From [Clostridium] ultunense DSM 10521 (GTDB taxonomy: Bacteria; Bacillota; Clostridia; Tissierellales; Tepidimicrobiaceae), in NCBI RefSeq assembly GCF_000511955.1, contig NZ_AZSU01000003.1, positions 499,708 through 560,063 of the forward strand: a DNA stretch of 60,356 bases. The letters run 5' to 3'. The translations under genes and the position numbers were made by a program. Numbering within the stretch: position 1 is the stretch's first letter; every line of letters starts with the position of its first letter. This document shows, in pieces, positions 27,524 to 36,385 of this stretch. The notes below the pieces were generated by a model. The model saw only the letters and a list, made by a program, of their open reading frames with translations, was not told the origin of the DNA and did no database searches.

Positions 27524-27786
27524 AAAATAATAATTATACTGATGTCGCTAGATGAAGTACCTACAAGGGTATATGGCATCTCCTTTAATAAACATTATTA
27601 ACTCTTAATAATAGTTAATAACTAATATACCTTTTAATAATAAATATATCTAATAGTAATATTTATTAAAAAATAATACTAGATATAAATCTTAATAAAT
27701 GATTTATCTAGTATTATCTAAAATTAATCAATATATCTAATTTATTAGTTATTATCAGGTAATAGAATACTATTTATTGTGAAAAT

Positions 27787-27840
27787 GAAAAGAGGGTAAC
27801 AGTAGGAAGTAAGTTACCTTACACTACCATTCCCTCTTTC
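27787..27840 (-). terminator. Bulged hairpin after the three-gene unit
   Basis: Outer arms GAAAAGAGGG / CCCTCTTTC, then GTAG/CTAC and GTAAG/CTTAC around TTAC. On the minus strand it runs into TTTTCATTTTC. It lies about 180 bases beyond the stop of the gene at 28023. Confidence 0.45.
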
Positions 27841-28022
27841 CACATACTTACAACTTTTCACTTTTAGGATCACAACTAAATCGGGGAAAACATAAACTAA
27901 TCTTACATCCTAAAAATGAGATAATTTTTTACAAAAGAAAGGATTTTAACCTTTTGATTAACCCATTATATTATTTCAATACTCATTACAAATTTCCTTC
28001 TTTTTTAGAAAGAATATATTAA

Positions 28023-28340
28023 CTAATTTAGATAATATATTTCTCCTTCTACTTCGTAAAAGGCAACATACAGAGCAAAAATATTGGTTATAACCTTTTC
28101 TTCAACATGGTCTACTGACCCGAGTTTATAAATTTTATACTTATAATCATAGTTATCAAAGAGTTCTGGTCTATCTTCTTTAATTTCATTTAGTGCCTTT
28201 AGGATATCTTCATTAATATCCATATTTGTTTGAACAAAAATTATCTTTGCAATTTCTACAGCATCTTCAAACCCAATTTTCTTTAAATCTTGGTTTATTT
28301 TCTTTTGCTGTCCATTTTCAAATCCTCTAATTATATTCAT
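28023..28340 (-). CDS. Unknown protein, 105 aa
   Basis: Not recognised. ATG 28340 has GGAGGG about nine bases upstream, and that ribosome site overlaps the end of the preceding gene, indicating coupled translation. Content: a helical, acidic N-terminal two thirds (Q-K-K-I-N-Q-D-L-K-K-I-G-F-E-D-A) and an aromatic beta-like C-terminus. No signal peptide or metal motif. Confidence 0.6.
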   Translation of the reverse strand: MNIIRGFENGQQKKINQDLKKIGFEDAVEIAKIIFVQTNMDINEDILKALNEIKEDRPELFDNYDYKYKIYKLGSVDHVEEKVITNIFALYVAFYEVEGEIYYLN

Positions 28341-28344
28341 CTAA

Positions 28345-28578
28345 TTACCCTCCAGTTTTGCTTCTCTTCTTATTAATATTTGACCTGAAAATTATATTCG
28401 CATAGTCAATTGCAAACTTTTTACTCATAAAAAGATTGAAAGTTAATAGTAGTAACCCTATGGATATATCTATTTCTTCAGATAAAATTTTGAAGGGCAT
28501 AAAAGATGCTAAACCTAGTAAGATATTTGTAATAATAAAAACCAAGACTACTGAAACTCTTTGATTTAAGGTTAACAT
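28345..28578 (-). CDS. Small membrane protein, 77 aa
   Basis: Two hydrophobic segments, residues about 9-30 and 38-52, joined by a short acidic loop, then a basic C-terminus (N-K-K-R-S-K) expected to stay in the cytoplasm. AAGGTGGTG precedes the ATG. Found between two other small element genes. Possible holin-like, anchor or toxin role, none supported by a motif. Confidence 0.6.
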   Translation of the reverse strand: MLTLNQRVSVVLVFIITNILLGLASFMPFKILSEEIDISIGLLLLTFNLFMSKKFAIDYANIIFRSNINKKRSKTGG

Positions 28579-28607
28579 AATTTCACCACCTTTTCATAAA
28601 GAAAATA

Positions 28608-28627
28608 CCTCCCATGTAAACGGGAGG
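28608..28627 (-). terminator. Weak hairpin after the 72-aa gene
   Basis: CCTCCC pairs with GGGAGG over an 8-nt loop; on the minus strand TATTTTCTTT follows. It lies between the 72-aa gene and the membrane protein gene. Confidence 0.4.
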
Positions 28628-28706
28628 CTTTGCAAAAAACACTAAGATAAGAAAGGAGTTTGTTACAAATGAACAAAAGAGAGAAACTTAAGAAACTTAT
28701 TTTATT

Positions 28707-28925
28707 TTAAAAAGGAGGATTCTGAATAATATTTTCAAAATCTATCTGATTTATCAGATTATCTAGTTTTTCAGATAAATCTATTACCTCTTTATGAATT
28801 TGTCTATACTGATCATTTTTTTGCTCCCAAGTTGGACCAGTAATTAAATTAACTCTTACAATTTCTATATTATCTATTGGTAACTTACTACTTGAAATTC
28901 CTTCTAAGATTGATTGAAGATCCAT
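28707..28925 (-). CDS. Unknown protein, 72 aa
   Basis: Not recognised. GGGAGGAT lies about six bases before ATG. The C-terminal half is a helical, probably coiled-coil segment (I-H-K-E-V-I-D-L-S-E-K-L-D-N-L-I-N) ending in N-P-P-F. It is the gene nearest the integrase, where excisionases often sit, but it has no visible DNA-binding helix-turn-helix. Confidence 0.5.
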   Translation of the reverse strand: MDLQSILEGISSSKLPIDNIEIVRVNLITGPTWEQKNDQYRQIHKEVIDLSEKLDNLINQIDFENIIQNPPF

Positions 28926-29042
28926 GGTATATCCTCCCTGCTTTTATACTATTATCACCTTGTTTGTAAATACATTATAACGCAGAATCCAGTCATCTAC
29001 AAGGCTACATGGCTTTTTTGTTTTAATTTTTACAAAAAAATA

Positions 29043-29067
29043 ACGACCTATTTTTTATCTAGGTCGT
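29043..29067 (-). terminator. Terminator of the integrase gene
   Basis: ACGACCTA pairs with TAGGTCGT; on the minus strand TATTTTTTT follows. The integrase stop codon lies inside the stem. Confidence 0.75.
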
Positions 29068-29998
29068 TTATCAATTTATTAATTTTATTTTTATTATGGG
29101 TTTTAAAACTATGTTCCATTACTCTATTTTTTATGGTTGGTGTTCCTTGTGTATATACATCTAAGACCCTTATGTCTTTATGGCCTGTCCACTTCATTAT
29201 GTCTGCTTGGCTTAATCCTTCTTCTACTAGATTGGTAATAAAGGTATGCCTAAAGTTATATGCAGTAATATCTTTGTCTATTCCACTTGCATTTGCATAT
29301 TTTTTTACCATTTTACTAAAAGCAGTATCGCTTACCTTTTTACCTCTATCGCCTTTAAATAGGTAATCATCAGGCTCCAATGAATCTCTTTCCTTTAGAT
29401 AATTCATTAATGATATATAAACCCTATCATCAAGGGGAAGTACATCGTGTACTTTTGTTTTACTACGTCTAACATATAGGGTTTTGTTTGTCATATCGAA
29501 ATCTTTAACTTTTAAATTTAATACTTCTTCTCTTCTAAGTCCTAGGAAGGCAAGAATGTATAATATTGCTGCACTACGTTTCCAATTTTCATCCTTAAGT
29601 TCAAATGGCATTGATAGTATCTTATCTAACTCATCAGGTTCCAATATCTCTACTTTCTCCCTATCTGCAAATGGCCTAGTTGTTGGAATAACTTTCATAT
29701 AATTTACACTTATTATTCTAAGGTTTTCTAGATATGTAAAGAGACTTTTAAGAGCATTTAGTTTTCTGTTTACTGTTGCTATTTTATATCCTTTTACATC
29801 ATATAAGTAATCTCTATAGTCCAATAAATTATCTTCATCTACAACTTCTATGTATTCAATTCCCGCTTCCTCTTCCATATACTTTTTAAAGATATTATAA
29901 TCTGTTTTATAGGCTGTAATAGTATTTTTACCTTTACCTGTTCTTTCCATATTATTAATATATCTTTCTATTGCTTTTTGTATTGTCATTTTCTCCAT
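29048..29998 (-). CDS. Tyrosine recombinase / integrase
   Basis: 316 residues: SAM-like core-binding domain (about 5-100) and catalytic domain (about 115-300). Catalytic residues visible are Arg155 (LGLRREE), a Lys near 180, Arg250 with His251 (NFRHT), His273 (TGH) and nucleophile Tyr282 (DVYTQG). The usual His of the H-x-x-R motif is Tyr247. It should integrate and excise the island by site-specific recombination. It is the last island gene before rnpB, 190 bases away. Attachment sites were not identified; no copy of the rnpB end was seen elsewhere in the island. XerC/D-like housekeeping use is less likely given the neighbours. Confidence 0.85.
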   Translation of the reverse strand: MEKMTIQKAIERYINNMERTGKGKNTITAYKTDYNIFKKYMEEEAGIEYIEVVDEDNLLDYRDYLYDVKGYKIATVNRKLNALKSLFTYLENLRIISVNYMKVIPTTRPFADREKVEILEPDELDKILSMPFELKDENWKRSAAILYILAFLGLRREEVLNLKVKDFDMTNKTLYVRRSKTKVHDVLPLDDRVYISLMNYLKERDSLEPDDYLFKGDRGKKVSDTAFSKMVKKYANASGIDKDITAYNFRHTFITNLVEEGLSQADIMKWTGHKDIRVLDVYTQGTPTIKNRVMEHSFKTHNKNKINKLINDLDKK

Positions 29999-30153
29999 TG
30001 GTAATATCCTCCATAAAAATATCTATCTTTATAGTAGCACAGAACTTAGTTATTTTCAATTTGGGGCTATCTTTTTTCATAAGTATATAATAATATATAA
30101 GTAAGATAAATATTGTAAAATAAACCTTTGAGAACATTTCGGTGTAAAAAGCA

Positions 30154-30180
30154 AAAACACCCGAAATAATCGGGTGTTTT
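30154..30180 (-). terminator. Terminator after rnpB
   Basis: AAAACACCCGA pairs with TCGGGTGTTTT over 5 nt, with T-runs on both sides, so it can act in either direction. It lies just beyond the mature 3' end of the RNase P RNA. Confidence 0.8.
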
Positions 30181-30190
30181 CTATGCCTTT

Positions 30191-30538
30191 TTTGAAGAGT
30201 AAATCTATAAGCCGTGTTCTGTCTTAGATGATCATCTATCTATGACCTATTGTTACCAATAGGTTCCTGCGACCTACCATTGGGACGGCGGCGGGCTACC
30301 ACCTTTTTCAGTCCCTTCTTGGTCTTGCTCCAGATGGGGTTTACAGAGCCAGTTAGTCACCTAACCGCTGGTGAGCTCTTACCTCACCTTTCCACCCTTA
30401 CCTAATATTAAATTAGGCGGTATCTTTCTGTTGCACTATCCTTAGGGTCGCCCCCACTGGACGTTATCCAGCATCCTGCCCTATGGAGCACGGACTTTCC
30501 TCATGCAAAAGCACGCGATCATCCGATTTACTCATCCC
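30191..30538 (-). ncRNA. rnpB: RNase P RNA
   Basis: The catalytic RNA that removes 5' leaders from tRNA precursors. On the minus strand the 5' end reads GAGTAAATCGGATGATCGCG followed by GAGGAAAGTCCG, and the 3' end contains ACACGGCTTATAGATTTACT; the first and last segments pair as helix P1. About 348 nt. The layout is that of bacterial RNase P RNA; I did not fold it to decide between the A and B (Bacillus) types. It marks the start of conserved chromosome to the right of the island. Confidence 0.93.
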
Positions 30539-30561
30539 ATTTTCAATTATTTAATAACAAT

Positions 30562-30590
30562 AATATATCATAAATTAGAATTATCTTCAA
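30562..30590 (-). promoter_or_regulatory. rnpB: Promoter of rnpB
   Basis: TTGAAG (30590-30585) and TATATT (30567-30562) are separated by exactly 17 bp, a sigma-A pattern, about 25 bases before the mature 5' end. Confidence 0.65.
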
Positions 30591-30632
30591 GTGGAATATA
30601 TTCCAGTTTTGTTACTTTATGGTAAGGTTGAG

Positions 30633-31343
30633 CTATTTATTTAGATAGAGCATTCTATCACAATTTTCACAATATAAAACTAAATTATTATTTTTCAACC
30701 TATCTAAGGTTATGGCGGGCAGAACCATATTGCATCCGCTGCACCTATTATCTATAACCTCCACTACAGCCCTTCCCCTATTTTTTCTTAACTCATTATA
30801 CTTTTTTAAAAGCTCCTTATCTATTGAAGAAGATATTTCTTCCATCTTCTTCTTTTCATCAACTGCTTCCCGTTTTAATTCTTCCATAAAAGATTTGTAT
30901 TCATTTACTACCTTCTTATATTCTTTTCTTAACGCCTGAAAATCTTCTTTAATCAGGATGAACTCTTTTTTTAGTTCTTCCATCTCCTCTAGCAAATTCA
31001 AAATTTCCATCTCTTTTTCTTCAATTTTTTTTGTTATATTTTCCCTTTCTTGGTTTAAGAATGTCAATTGTTTCAAATCTGAAATATTTCCTTCATACAA
31101 GCTTTTCTCGATTTCCTGTAATTTACTATCGTATTCCTTTAAAATAAGATTTCCTTTATTTAATCTATTCTCCCTTTCTTCTATTTTATTTTCTAAATCT
31201 AATAATCTTTTTTCTGTTTCCTCTAGTTTAAAACCCAAAGCTTTTATTCTATTCCCATTGCCAATTTCTTTAAGATTTTTACTAATATCCTTTAAAATAT
31301 TAGTGTGTTTTTGCAGTTCCCATAAACCTTCTATTTCTCCCAT
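30633..31343 (-). CDS. Coiled-coil protein with C4 zinc ribbon
   Basis: 236 residues. A long coiled coil (about 15-185, heptad-rich in Glu, Lys, Leu) is followed by a C-terminal zinc ribbon C-S-G-C and C-E-N-C (about 204-230). The family (DUF164, zf-RING_7 type) is widespread in bacteria and typically lies next to nif3, as here, 20 bases downstream. The molecular function is not known; structured members resemble nucleic-acid-associated coiled-coil proteins. Cytoplasmic, no signal peptide. Confidence 0.85.
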   Translation of the reverse strand: MGEIEGLWELQKHTNILKDISKNLKEIGNGNRIKALGFKLEETEKRLLDLENKIEERENRLNKGNLILKEYDSKLQEIEKSLYEGNISDLKQLTFLNQERENITKKIEEKEMEILNLLEEMEELKKEFILIKEDFQALRKEYKKVVNEYKSFMEELKREAVDEKKKMEEISSSIDKELLKKYNELRKNRGRAVVEVIDNRCSGCNMVLPAITLDRLKNNNLVLYCENCDRMLYLNK

Positions 31344-31362
31344 TTAATTACCTCCATATAGT

Positions 31363-32463
31363 TTAATATACTACATAAGGCGGACTGCTTTCATCATATA
31401 TGATAATTTCAGTATTTTCTCCTAAATTAACTTCTAAATAATCCCTTATAACTGGCAATACTACTTTTTCTGTATGGTAATGACTAGCATCTATTATAGT
31501 CAATCCTAGTTCATTGGCATACTGGGCTTCATGATATTTTACATCTCCTGTAATAAATATATCTGCTCCCTTTCTATAAGCATCATGAATAAAGGATGAA
31601 CCGCTTCCACCGCATACCGCTACCTTTCTAATGGTTTTGATCTGATTGCCATAAACAATAATCTTATTTACCTTCAAGCTTTCTTTAATAATATCCAAAT
31701 AATTAAATAATGGTCTTTCTTTGACTTCCCCTATCCTACCATATCCATAGACCTTACCCTTATTCTTTAACGGATATATATCGTAGGCTACTTCCTCATA
31801 GGGATGATGCTTTATCATCTCGTCTACCACTCGGCTTAGTTTTTTTTCTTCAACTATAGCTTCTATTCTAGTTTCTTCAACTTCCTCTAATACATAGGCT
31901 TCACCTATAAATGGATTAGTGCCTTCAAGGGGCATAAAAGTACCGATCCCTTCTATATTATAAGTACAATGGCTATAATTTCCAATCCATCCTGCACCTG
32001 CTTCACCTAGAACTTTTCTAATGGTATTAGCATGATCTCTGGGAACAAAAACTACCAGTTTATATAGGGATTCCTCAAAAATAATCTTAATGGGTTCAGT
32101 ATTTTTTATTTCCAATATATTTGCTAAAGCATCATTTACACCGTCAATTGCTAAGTCTAAATTTGTATGGGCATTATATACTACTATATCTTCCCTTATG
32201 AGGTCATAGACTAATTTCTCTTTATAAGACAATTTTGCAATCCTCTTTAAGGGTTTAAATATTATGGGATGATGGGTAATAATCATCTGAACATTTTCAT
32301 CTACTGCCTTTTCAAATACCTTTCTATCTAGATCTAGGGATATTAGTACTTTTGAAACTTCCTTTTCCGGATCCCCTATTTGAAACCCCGTATTATCCCA
32401 TTCATCAATTAAATTTGGTGAAGCCCATTGGTCTAGCAACTTAATTATCTCTATCGCCTTCAA
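31363..32463 (-). CDS. Nif3-like dinuclear metal protein (YqfO family)
   Basis: 366 residues, the long form with an inserted PII/CutA-like domain (about 130-235) inside the Nif3 fold. Metal-ligand segments are M-I-I-T-H-H-P (about 60-66), Y-N-A-H-T-N-L-D (about 95-102) and the C-terminal D-A-S-H-Y-H-T-E (about 327-334). The family forms hexameric toroids; it is often called GTP cyclohydrolase 1 type 2, though the physiological substrate is unsettled. The start overlaps trmK by 23 bases, a conserved pairing in Firmicutes. Confidence 0.9.
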   Translation of the reverse strand: MKAIEIIKLLDQWASPNLIDEWDNTGFQIGDPEKEVSKVLISLDLDRKVFEKAVDENVQMIITHHPIIFKPLKRIAKLSYKEKLVYDLIREDIVVYNAHTNLDLAIDGVNDALANILEIKNTEPIKIIFEESLYKLVVFVPRDHANTIRKVLGEAGAGWIGNYSHCTYNIEGIGTFMPLEGTNPFIGEAYVLEEVEETRIEAIVEEKKLSRVVDEMIKHHPYEEVAYDIYPLKNKGKVYGYGRIGEVKERPLFNYLDIIKESLKVNKIIVYGNQIKTIRKVAVCGGSGSSFIHDAYRKGADIFITGDVKYHEAQYANELGLTIIDASHYHTEKVVLPVIRDYLEVNLGENTEIIIYDESSPPYVVY

Positions 32464-33148
32464 TCTTCTTTAACACCACCTTTAACTCCTCAATTTTTTC
32501 CATTAGCTCTTTTCGTCTTTCCTCACTTCGTTCTGTCTTTTTACCCTCTAATTCCTGTAATATTTTTTTAATTATTTTGATTTTATCTTCCAGGAATTCT
32601 TTCAGTATTAGGCCATCCTTTACAATCAATTTTTCTCCTATCTCATAATAGATATAGTCCTCTACATGGGATTTTCCCTTTTTAGCATATATTATCTCAT
32701 AAAATTTATTATCTTCTTTTACCAGTTTCTCATCTATTATTTCAAAATTATTCTCATATAGATATTTCCTTAATTCTTTAGTAGCAATATTAGGCTGCAA
32801 TATAAAATTGGTTATAGAGTCTCTTTTTCCCCTATCCTTGTCCAGTATATCTCTGATAAGAAGACCTCCCATGCCAGCTATTACTAATGTATCTATTTCA
32901 AAGGGTTTCAATACTTTCAATCCATCCCCCAGTCTAATCTCTATATAGTTTTCCATTTTTCTTTCTTCAACAAATTGCTTTATCTTTTCTAAAGAACTTT
33001 GACTAAGATCTGTTGCAATTACTTTTTTCGCTATTCCCTTTTCTATTAAATATACAGGTATATATCCATGATCTGTTCCTACATCTCCTACTATAGTGTT
33101 TCGAGGAACAAAATCCGCAATAGCTTGTAGTCTACTAGATAATTTCAT
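32441..33148 (-). CDS. trmK: tRNA (adenine-22-N1)-methyltransferase TrmK
   Basis: About 235 residues. I place the start at ATG 33148 (MKLSSRLQ), which has AAAGGA just upstream; a longer frame begins at 33196 but adds an atypical 16-residue head. The SAM motif is VGDVGTDHGYIP (about 21-32) and I-A-G-M-G-G marks motif IV. TrmK methylates N1 of A22 in tRNA in Gram-positive bacteria. The C-terminal quarter is the family's coiled coil. Lies between sigA and nif3 as in Bacillus. Confidence 0.9.
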   Translation of the reverse strand: MKLSSRLQAIADFVPRNTIVGDVGTDHGYIPVYLIEKGIAKKVIATDLSQSSLEKIKQFVEERKMENYIEIRLGDGLKVLKPFEIDTLVIAGMGGLLIRDILDKDRGKRDSITNFILQPNIATKELRKYLYENNFEIIDEKLVKEDNKFYEIIYAKKGKSHVEDYIYYEIGEKLIVKDGLILKEFLEDKIKIIKKILQELEGKKTERSEERRKELMEKIEELKVVLKKIEGDRDN

Positions 33149-33283
33149 TCCTTTATTCCTTTCATTTATTTTTATAGCGAATAGGAAAGTTCTCACTTGT
33201 TTATTATAATTTAAAAGAACTTAACCTAAATGAGTTTCAAAAAAGGCTCCCCTAATACTTCAATAGAGATCTTTTTTATAATT

Positions 33284-33308
33284 AAAGATTCGCCTTTTGC
33301 GAATCTTT
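33284..33308 (-). terminator. Hairpin after sigA
   Basis: AAAGATTCGC pairs perfectly with GCGAATCTTT over 5 nt, four bases beyond the sigA stop. No U-run follows directly on the minus strand, so it may be an mRNA-stabilising or weak termination element. Confidence 0.5.
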
Positions 33309-33311
33309 AAT

Positions 33312-34436
33312 CTATTCCAGGAAATCTTTTAATTTCTTACTTCTACTTGGATGTCTTAACTTTCTTAAAGCCTTTGCCTCTATCTGCCTAATCCTTTCCC
33401 TTGTAACATCAAATTCCTTGCCTACTTCTTCCAAGGTTCGTGCCCTACCATCATCTAAGCCAAATCTTAATCGGAGTACTTTTTGCTCCCTAGGGGTAAG
33501 GGTATCTAGCACATCTATCAATTGCTCTCTTAACATAATATAGGTAGCTGCATCTGCAGGTGCCAATGCATTATCATCTTCTATGAAATCACCAAGATGA
33601 CTGTCTTCTTCTTCACCAATTGGAGTTTCTAAAGACACTGGCTCTTGAGCGATTTTCATAATCTCCCTTACTTTTTCCACTTCCATATTCATCTCCTTAG
33701 CAATTTCCTCAGGAGTCGGATCCCTACCTAACTCTTGTACTAGCTGTCTCTGTACTCTTACTAGTTTATTTATAGTTTCCACCATATGGACTGGTATTCG
33801 GATAGTCCTTGCTTGATCAGCTATAGCTCTAGTTATAGCTTGACGTATCCACCAAGTAGCATAGGTGCTAAATTTAAAACCTTTTTCATAATCAAATTTT
33901 TCAACTGCTTTCATCAAGCCTAGATTTCCTTCCTGGATTAAGTCCAAAAAGAGCATGCCTCGACCTACATACCTTTTTGCTATACTTACTACCAATCTTA
34001 AGTTCGCTTCTGCTAATTTCTTCTTGGCTATTTCATCACCTGCTTCCATTCGTTGGGCTAACTCTACTTCCTCTTCAGCTGTTAACAAGGGGATTTTCCC
34101 TATTTCTTTTAGATACATCCTAACAGGGTCATCTACATTTATTCCTTTAGGTACTGAAATATCTTCCTCCTTAATTTCTATCTCCTCTGATTCTCCTTCT
34201 TCATCGGTTTCAAGGAGCATATCTTCCTCTTTTTCTCCTACGATATCTATTCCCATATCTTCCAATCTTAAATAGATATCATCAATTTGATCTGCATCCA
34301 AATCAATTTCCTCTAGTGCATCCATTATTTCTTTATATGTTAACATGCCATTTTTCTTGCCCTTATTTATCAGGTTTTTTATAGCCAATAATTTTTCTTT
34401 TCCTATTTTTTCCCCTTCTTTATTTTTTTGGTCCAA
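33312..34436 (-). CDS. sigA: RNA polymerase primary sigma factor SigA (RpoD)
   Basis: 374 residues. A short region 1.1, region 1.2 from about residue 96 ([11 protein letters not shown]), region 2 with [10 protein letters not shown] and the -10 recognition helix [12 protein letters not shown], region 3, and region 4.2 with [10 protein letters not shown] for -35 recognition. It directs RNA polymerase to housekeeping promoters. It follows dnaG by 25 bases, the classical dnaG-sigA macromolecular synthesis unit. Full length. Confidence 0.96.
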   Translation of the reverse strand: MDQKNKEGEKIGKEKLLAIKNLINKGKKNGMLTYKEIMDALEEIDLDADQIDDIYLRLEDMGIDIVGEKEEDMLLETDEEGESEEIEIKEEDISVPKGINVDDPVRMYLKEIGKIPLLTAEEEVELAQRMEAGDEIAKKKLAEANLRLVVSIAKRYVGRGMLFLDLIQEGNLGLMKAVEKFDYEKGFKFSTYATWWIRQAITRAIADQARTIRIPVHMVETINKLVRVQRQLVQELGRDPTPEEIAKEMNMEVEKVREIMKIAQEPVSLETPIGEEEDSHLGDFIEDDNALAPADAATYIMLREQLIDVLDTLTPREQKVLRLRFGLDDGRARTLEEVGKEFDVTRERIRQIEAKALRKLRHPSRSKKLKDFLE

Positions 34437-34460
34437 TGCAGCTCCCTCCCTTCCTAGTCT

Positions 34461-36302
34461 TTATATATGTGATTTTAACTTCTTGTCTAATTTTGTTAAT
34501 TCTAAACATAATGATTTAAATTTTTCCACATCTCCTTCATCTTTTCTTTTCTTAGATTCAATTTCTTGAATCTCTTTTAAAATCTCTTTTCTCGTCATTT
34601 CTAATTTAGAATACTCTATTCTTTTAATTAGATCTTCTATCAATTTATGCTTGTTATCAGGTAGAAAATCCACATCTATATCCATTATTTCATATATCAA
34701 ATTATAATCTAAATTCTCCTCTTTGCCCAGCTTATCTATTATAAGTTTAGGTGCCAATTCTGTCAAATCTGAATTAGTCTCATATTCTTTAAATATTATA
34801 TTTGCTAAAATATTATGCTCATAATTCAAAAAGTCTTCTCTACCTAGATAGCTTCTTATCACATTATAATATTCTTTGTTTTTAATCATTAATCTTATTA
34901 AAGTTTTTTCTGCAGTTAAGTGGGCTGGTTCTAATACAGTCTTAATTGGCATTATTTTATTCTTATTATACCTATTTCTGCCATTTATATACTTGTCCTT
35001 GTAAAAACTTGTGTTGCCTTTATAATCCCTACCTGATACTTCCTTTTGGATTGCTTCTTTCGATACTCCTGTTTCTCTAGATACCTTATCTATATATACT
35101 TCCTTTTCAATAGGGCTTTTTAAATCTCTTAGAATTTTTGATATTTCTTTAGTAAATTTAATCTTATCCTCTGTATTATTTAGATTATATTTTTGTTTAT
35201 TTATAAATATTTTATAATCTATATGGTTTAGTGCCCTATCTATGAGATTATTAAACTCTTCTAGCCCATTCTCGTTTATAAAGTCATCTGGGTCTTGTCC
35301 TATTGGTAATACTATTATCTTAGGTTCTATTCCTTCTTTTCCTAATATATTTAATGCTTTTATTGTTGCACTTATTCCTGCTCTATCTGAGTCATAGCAT
35401 ATATAGATTTCTCTCTTATATCTCTTCAGTAGTTTAGCCTGGTTATGAGTAAATGCAGTTCCAAGACTCGCTACGGCATAGTTAATCCCATTTTTATATA
35501 AAGATATAACATCCATATAACCTTCTACTAATATCAGTTTTTCATCATCTGAATGCTTTTTTATCAAATTTAGTCCATATAAATTATTGCCTTTTGAAAA
35601 TATTAAAGTATCCCTGGAATTTAAATATTTTGGCATAGAATTATCTAGCACTCTACCTCCAAAACCAATTACTCTACCTTTAAAATCTATTATTGGAAAT
35701 ATTATTCTATTTCTAAACCTATCATAATAACCAGTATTGTCCTTTCTTCTTCCTATTAAACCAGCCTTTTCTATATCTACTTCCTTATAACCCTTCTCAA
35801 TTAAATAGTTATTTACACTTTCCCATCTATCTGGAGCATACCCTAAACCAAATTTGTTTATTATATTTTTATCAATATTTCTATTTTGTAAATATCTTAA
35901 AGGTCTTTTGTTATTATTCAAATTATAATAATAAAACCTCGCAGCATCTTTATTTATTGCATATAAAATATCTTTTTCTAATTTTAATTTATAGTCAATT
36001 TTGTTCTCTTCCAAAGGTATTCCTTGTAAATCCGCCAAAAATTTAACTGCATCTATAAATGATAAATTCTCTATCTTCATAACAAAGTTTATTAAATCTC
36101 CGCCTTCACCGCATCCAAAACAATGGAATAACTGTTTAGATTCTGAAACGGTAAAAGAAGGAGTTTTCTCACTATGGAAAGGGCATAACCCTACGTAGTT
36201 ACCCCCAGTCTTTTTTAAACGTACATATCTAGATACTATATCAACCAGGTCACTACTATCATGAATTTTTTCAATCAATTCATCGTTAATTTTATATGTC
36301 AT
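34461..36302 (-). CDS. dnaG: DNA primase DnaG
   Basis: 613 residues. CHC2 zinc domain at the N-terminus (C-P-F-H ... C-F-G-C, about 41-66), TOPRIM catalytic core with L-V-E-G-Y-M-D-V (about 260-267) and C-Y-D-S-D-R-A-G (about 300-307), and a C-terminal helicase-binding domain. It makes RNA primers for Okazaki fragments and binds the DnaB/DnaC helicase. The gene starts after an AAGGTGG ribosome site and reads intact. Confidence 0.96.
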   Translation of the reverse strand: MTYKINDELIEKIHDSSDLVDIVSRYVRLKKTGGNYVGLCPFHSEKTPSFTVSESKQLFHCFGCGEGGDLINFVMKIENLSFIDAVKFLADLQGIPLEENKIDYKLKLEKDILYAINKDAARFYYYNLNNNKRPLRYLQNRNIDKNIINKFGLGYAPDRWESVNNYLIEKGYKEVDIEKAGLIGRRKDNTGYYDRFRNRIIFPIIDFKGRVIGFGGRVLDNSMPKYLNSRDTLIFSKGNNLYGLNLIKKHSDDEKLILVEGYMDVISLYKNGINYAVASLGTAFTHNQAKLLKRYKREIYICYDSDRAGISATIKALNILGKEGIEPKIIVLPIGQDPDDFINENGLEEFNNLIDRALNHIDYKIFINKQKYNLNNTEDKIKFTKEISKILRDLKSPIEKEVYIDKVSRETGVSKEAIQKEVSGRDYKGNTSFYKDKYINGRNRYNKNKIMPIKTVLEPAHLTAEKTLIRLMIKNKEYYNVIRSYLGREDFLNYEHNILANIIFKEYETNSDLTELAPKLIIDKLGKEENLDYNLIYEIMDIDVDFLPDNKHKLIEDLIKRIEYSKLEMTRKEILKEIQEIESKKRKDEGDVEKFKSLCLELTKLDKKLKSHI

Positions 36303-36385
36303 AAACTACCACCTTGTTTTTCTCTTAATAAATATAAGAGAATACTTTATAGTATTCGACAAAAAATTAGAAAATCCTTCTTTTA

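Larger units (their letters stand above)
26805..28022. other. Non-coding AT-rich region with repeats, origin-like
   Basis: About 1.2 kb with no convincing gene on either strand. From left to right it holds a long hairpin (27048-27111), five TTCGGT-containing repeats (27257-27523), a very AT-rich block of inverted repeats (about 27590-27760, including paired arms 27673-27691 / 27701-27717), and a bulged hairpin (27787-27840). Repeats plus an AT-rich melting zone next to an HTH gene is the layout of an iteron origin. No oriT nick motif or DnaA-box cluster was identified by eye. Confidence 0.5.

Noticed and set aside
28669-28710. A 13-codon plus-strand frame with AAAGGAG upstream of its ATG
   Set aside because: It overlaps the end of the 72-aa gene on the other strand and has no visible promoter or hydrophobic toxin character; chance is likely.
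30191-30538. Island integration into the rnpB 3' end
   Set aside because: No second copy of the rnpB end was found in the island, so this common pattern is not supported here.
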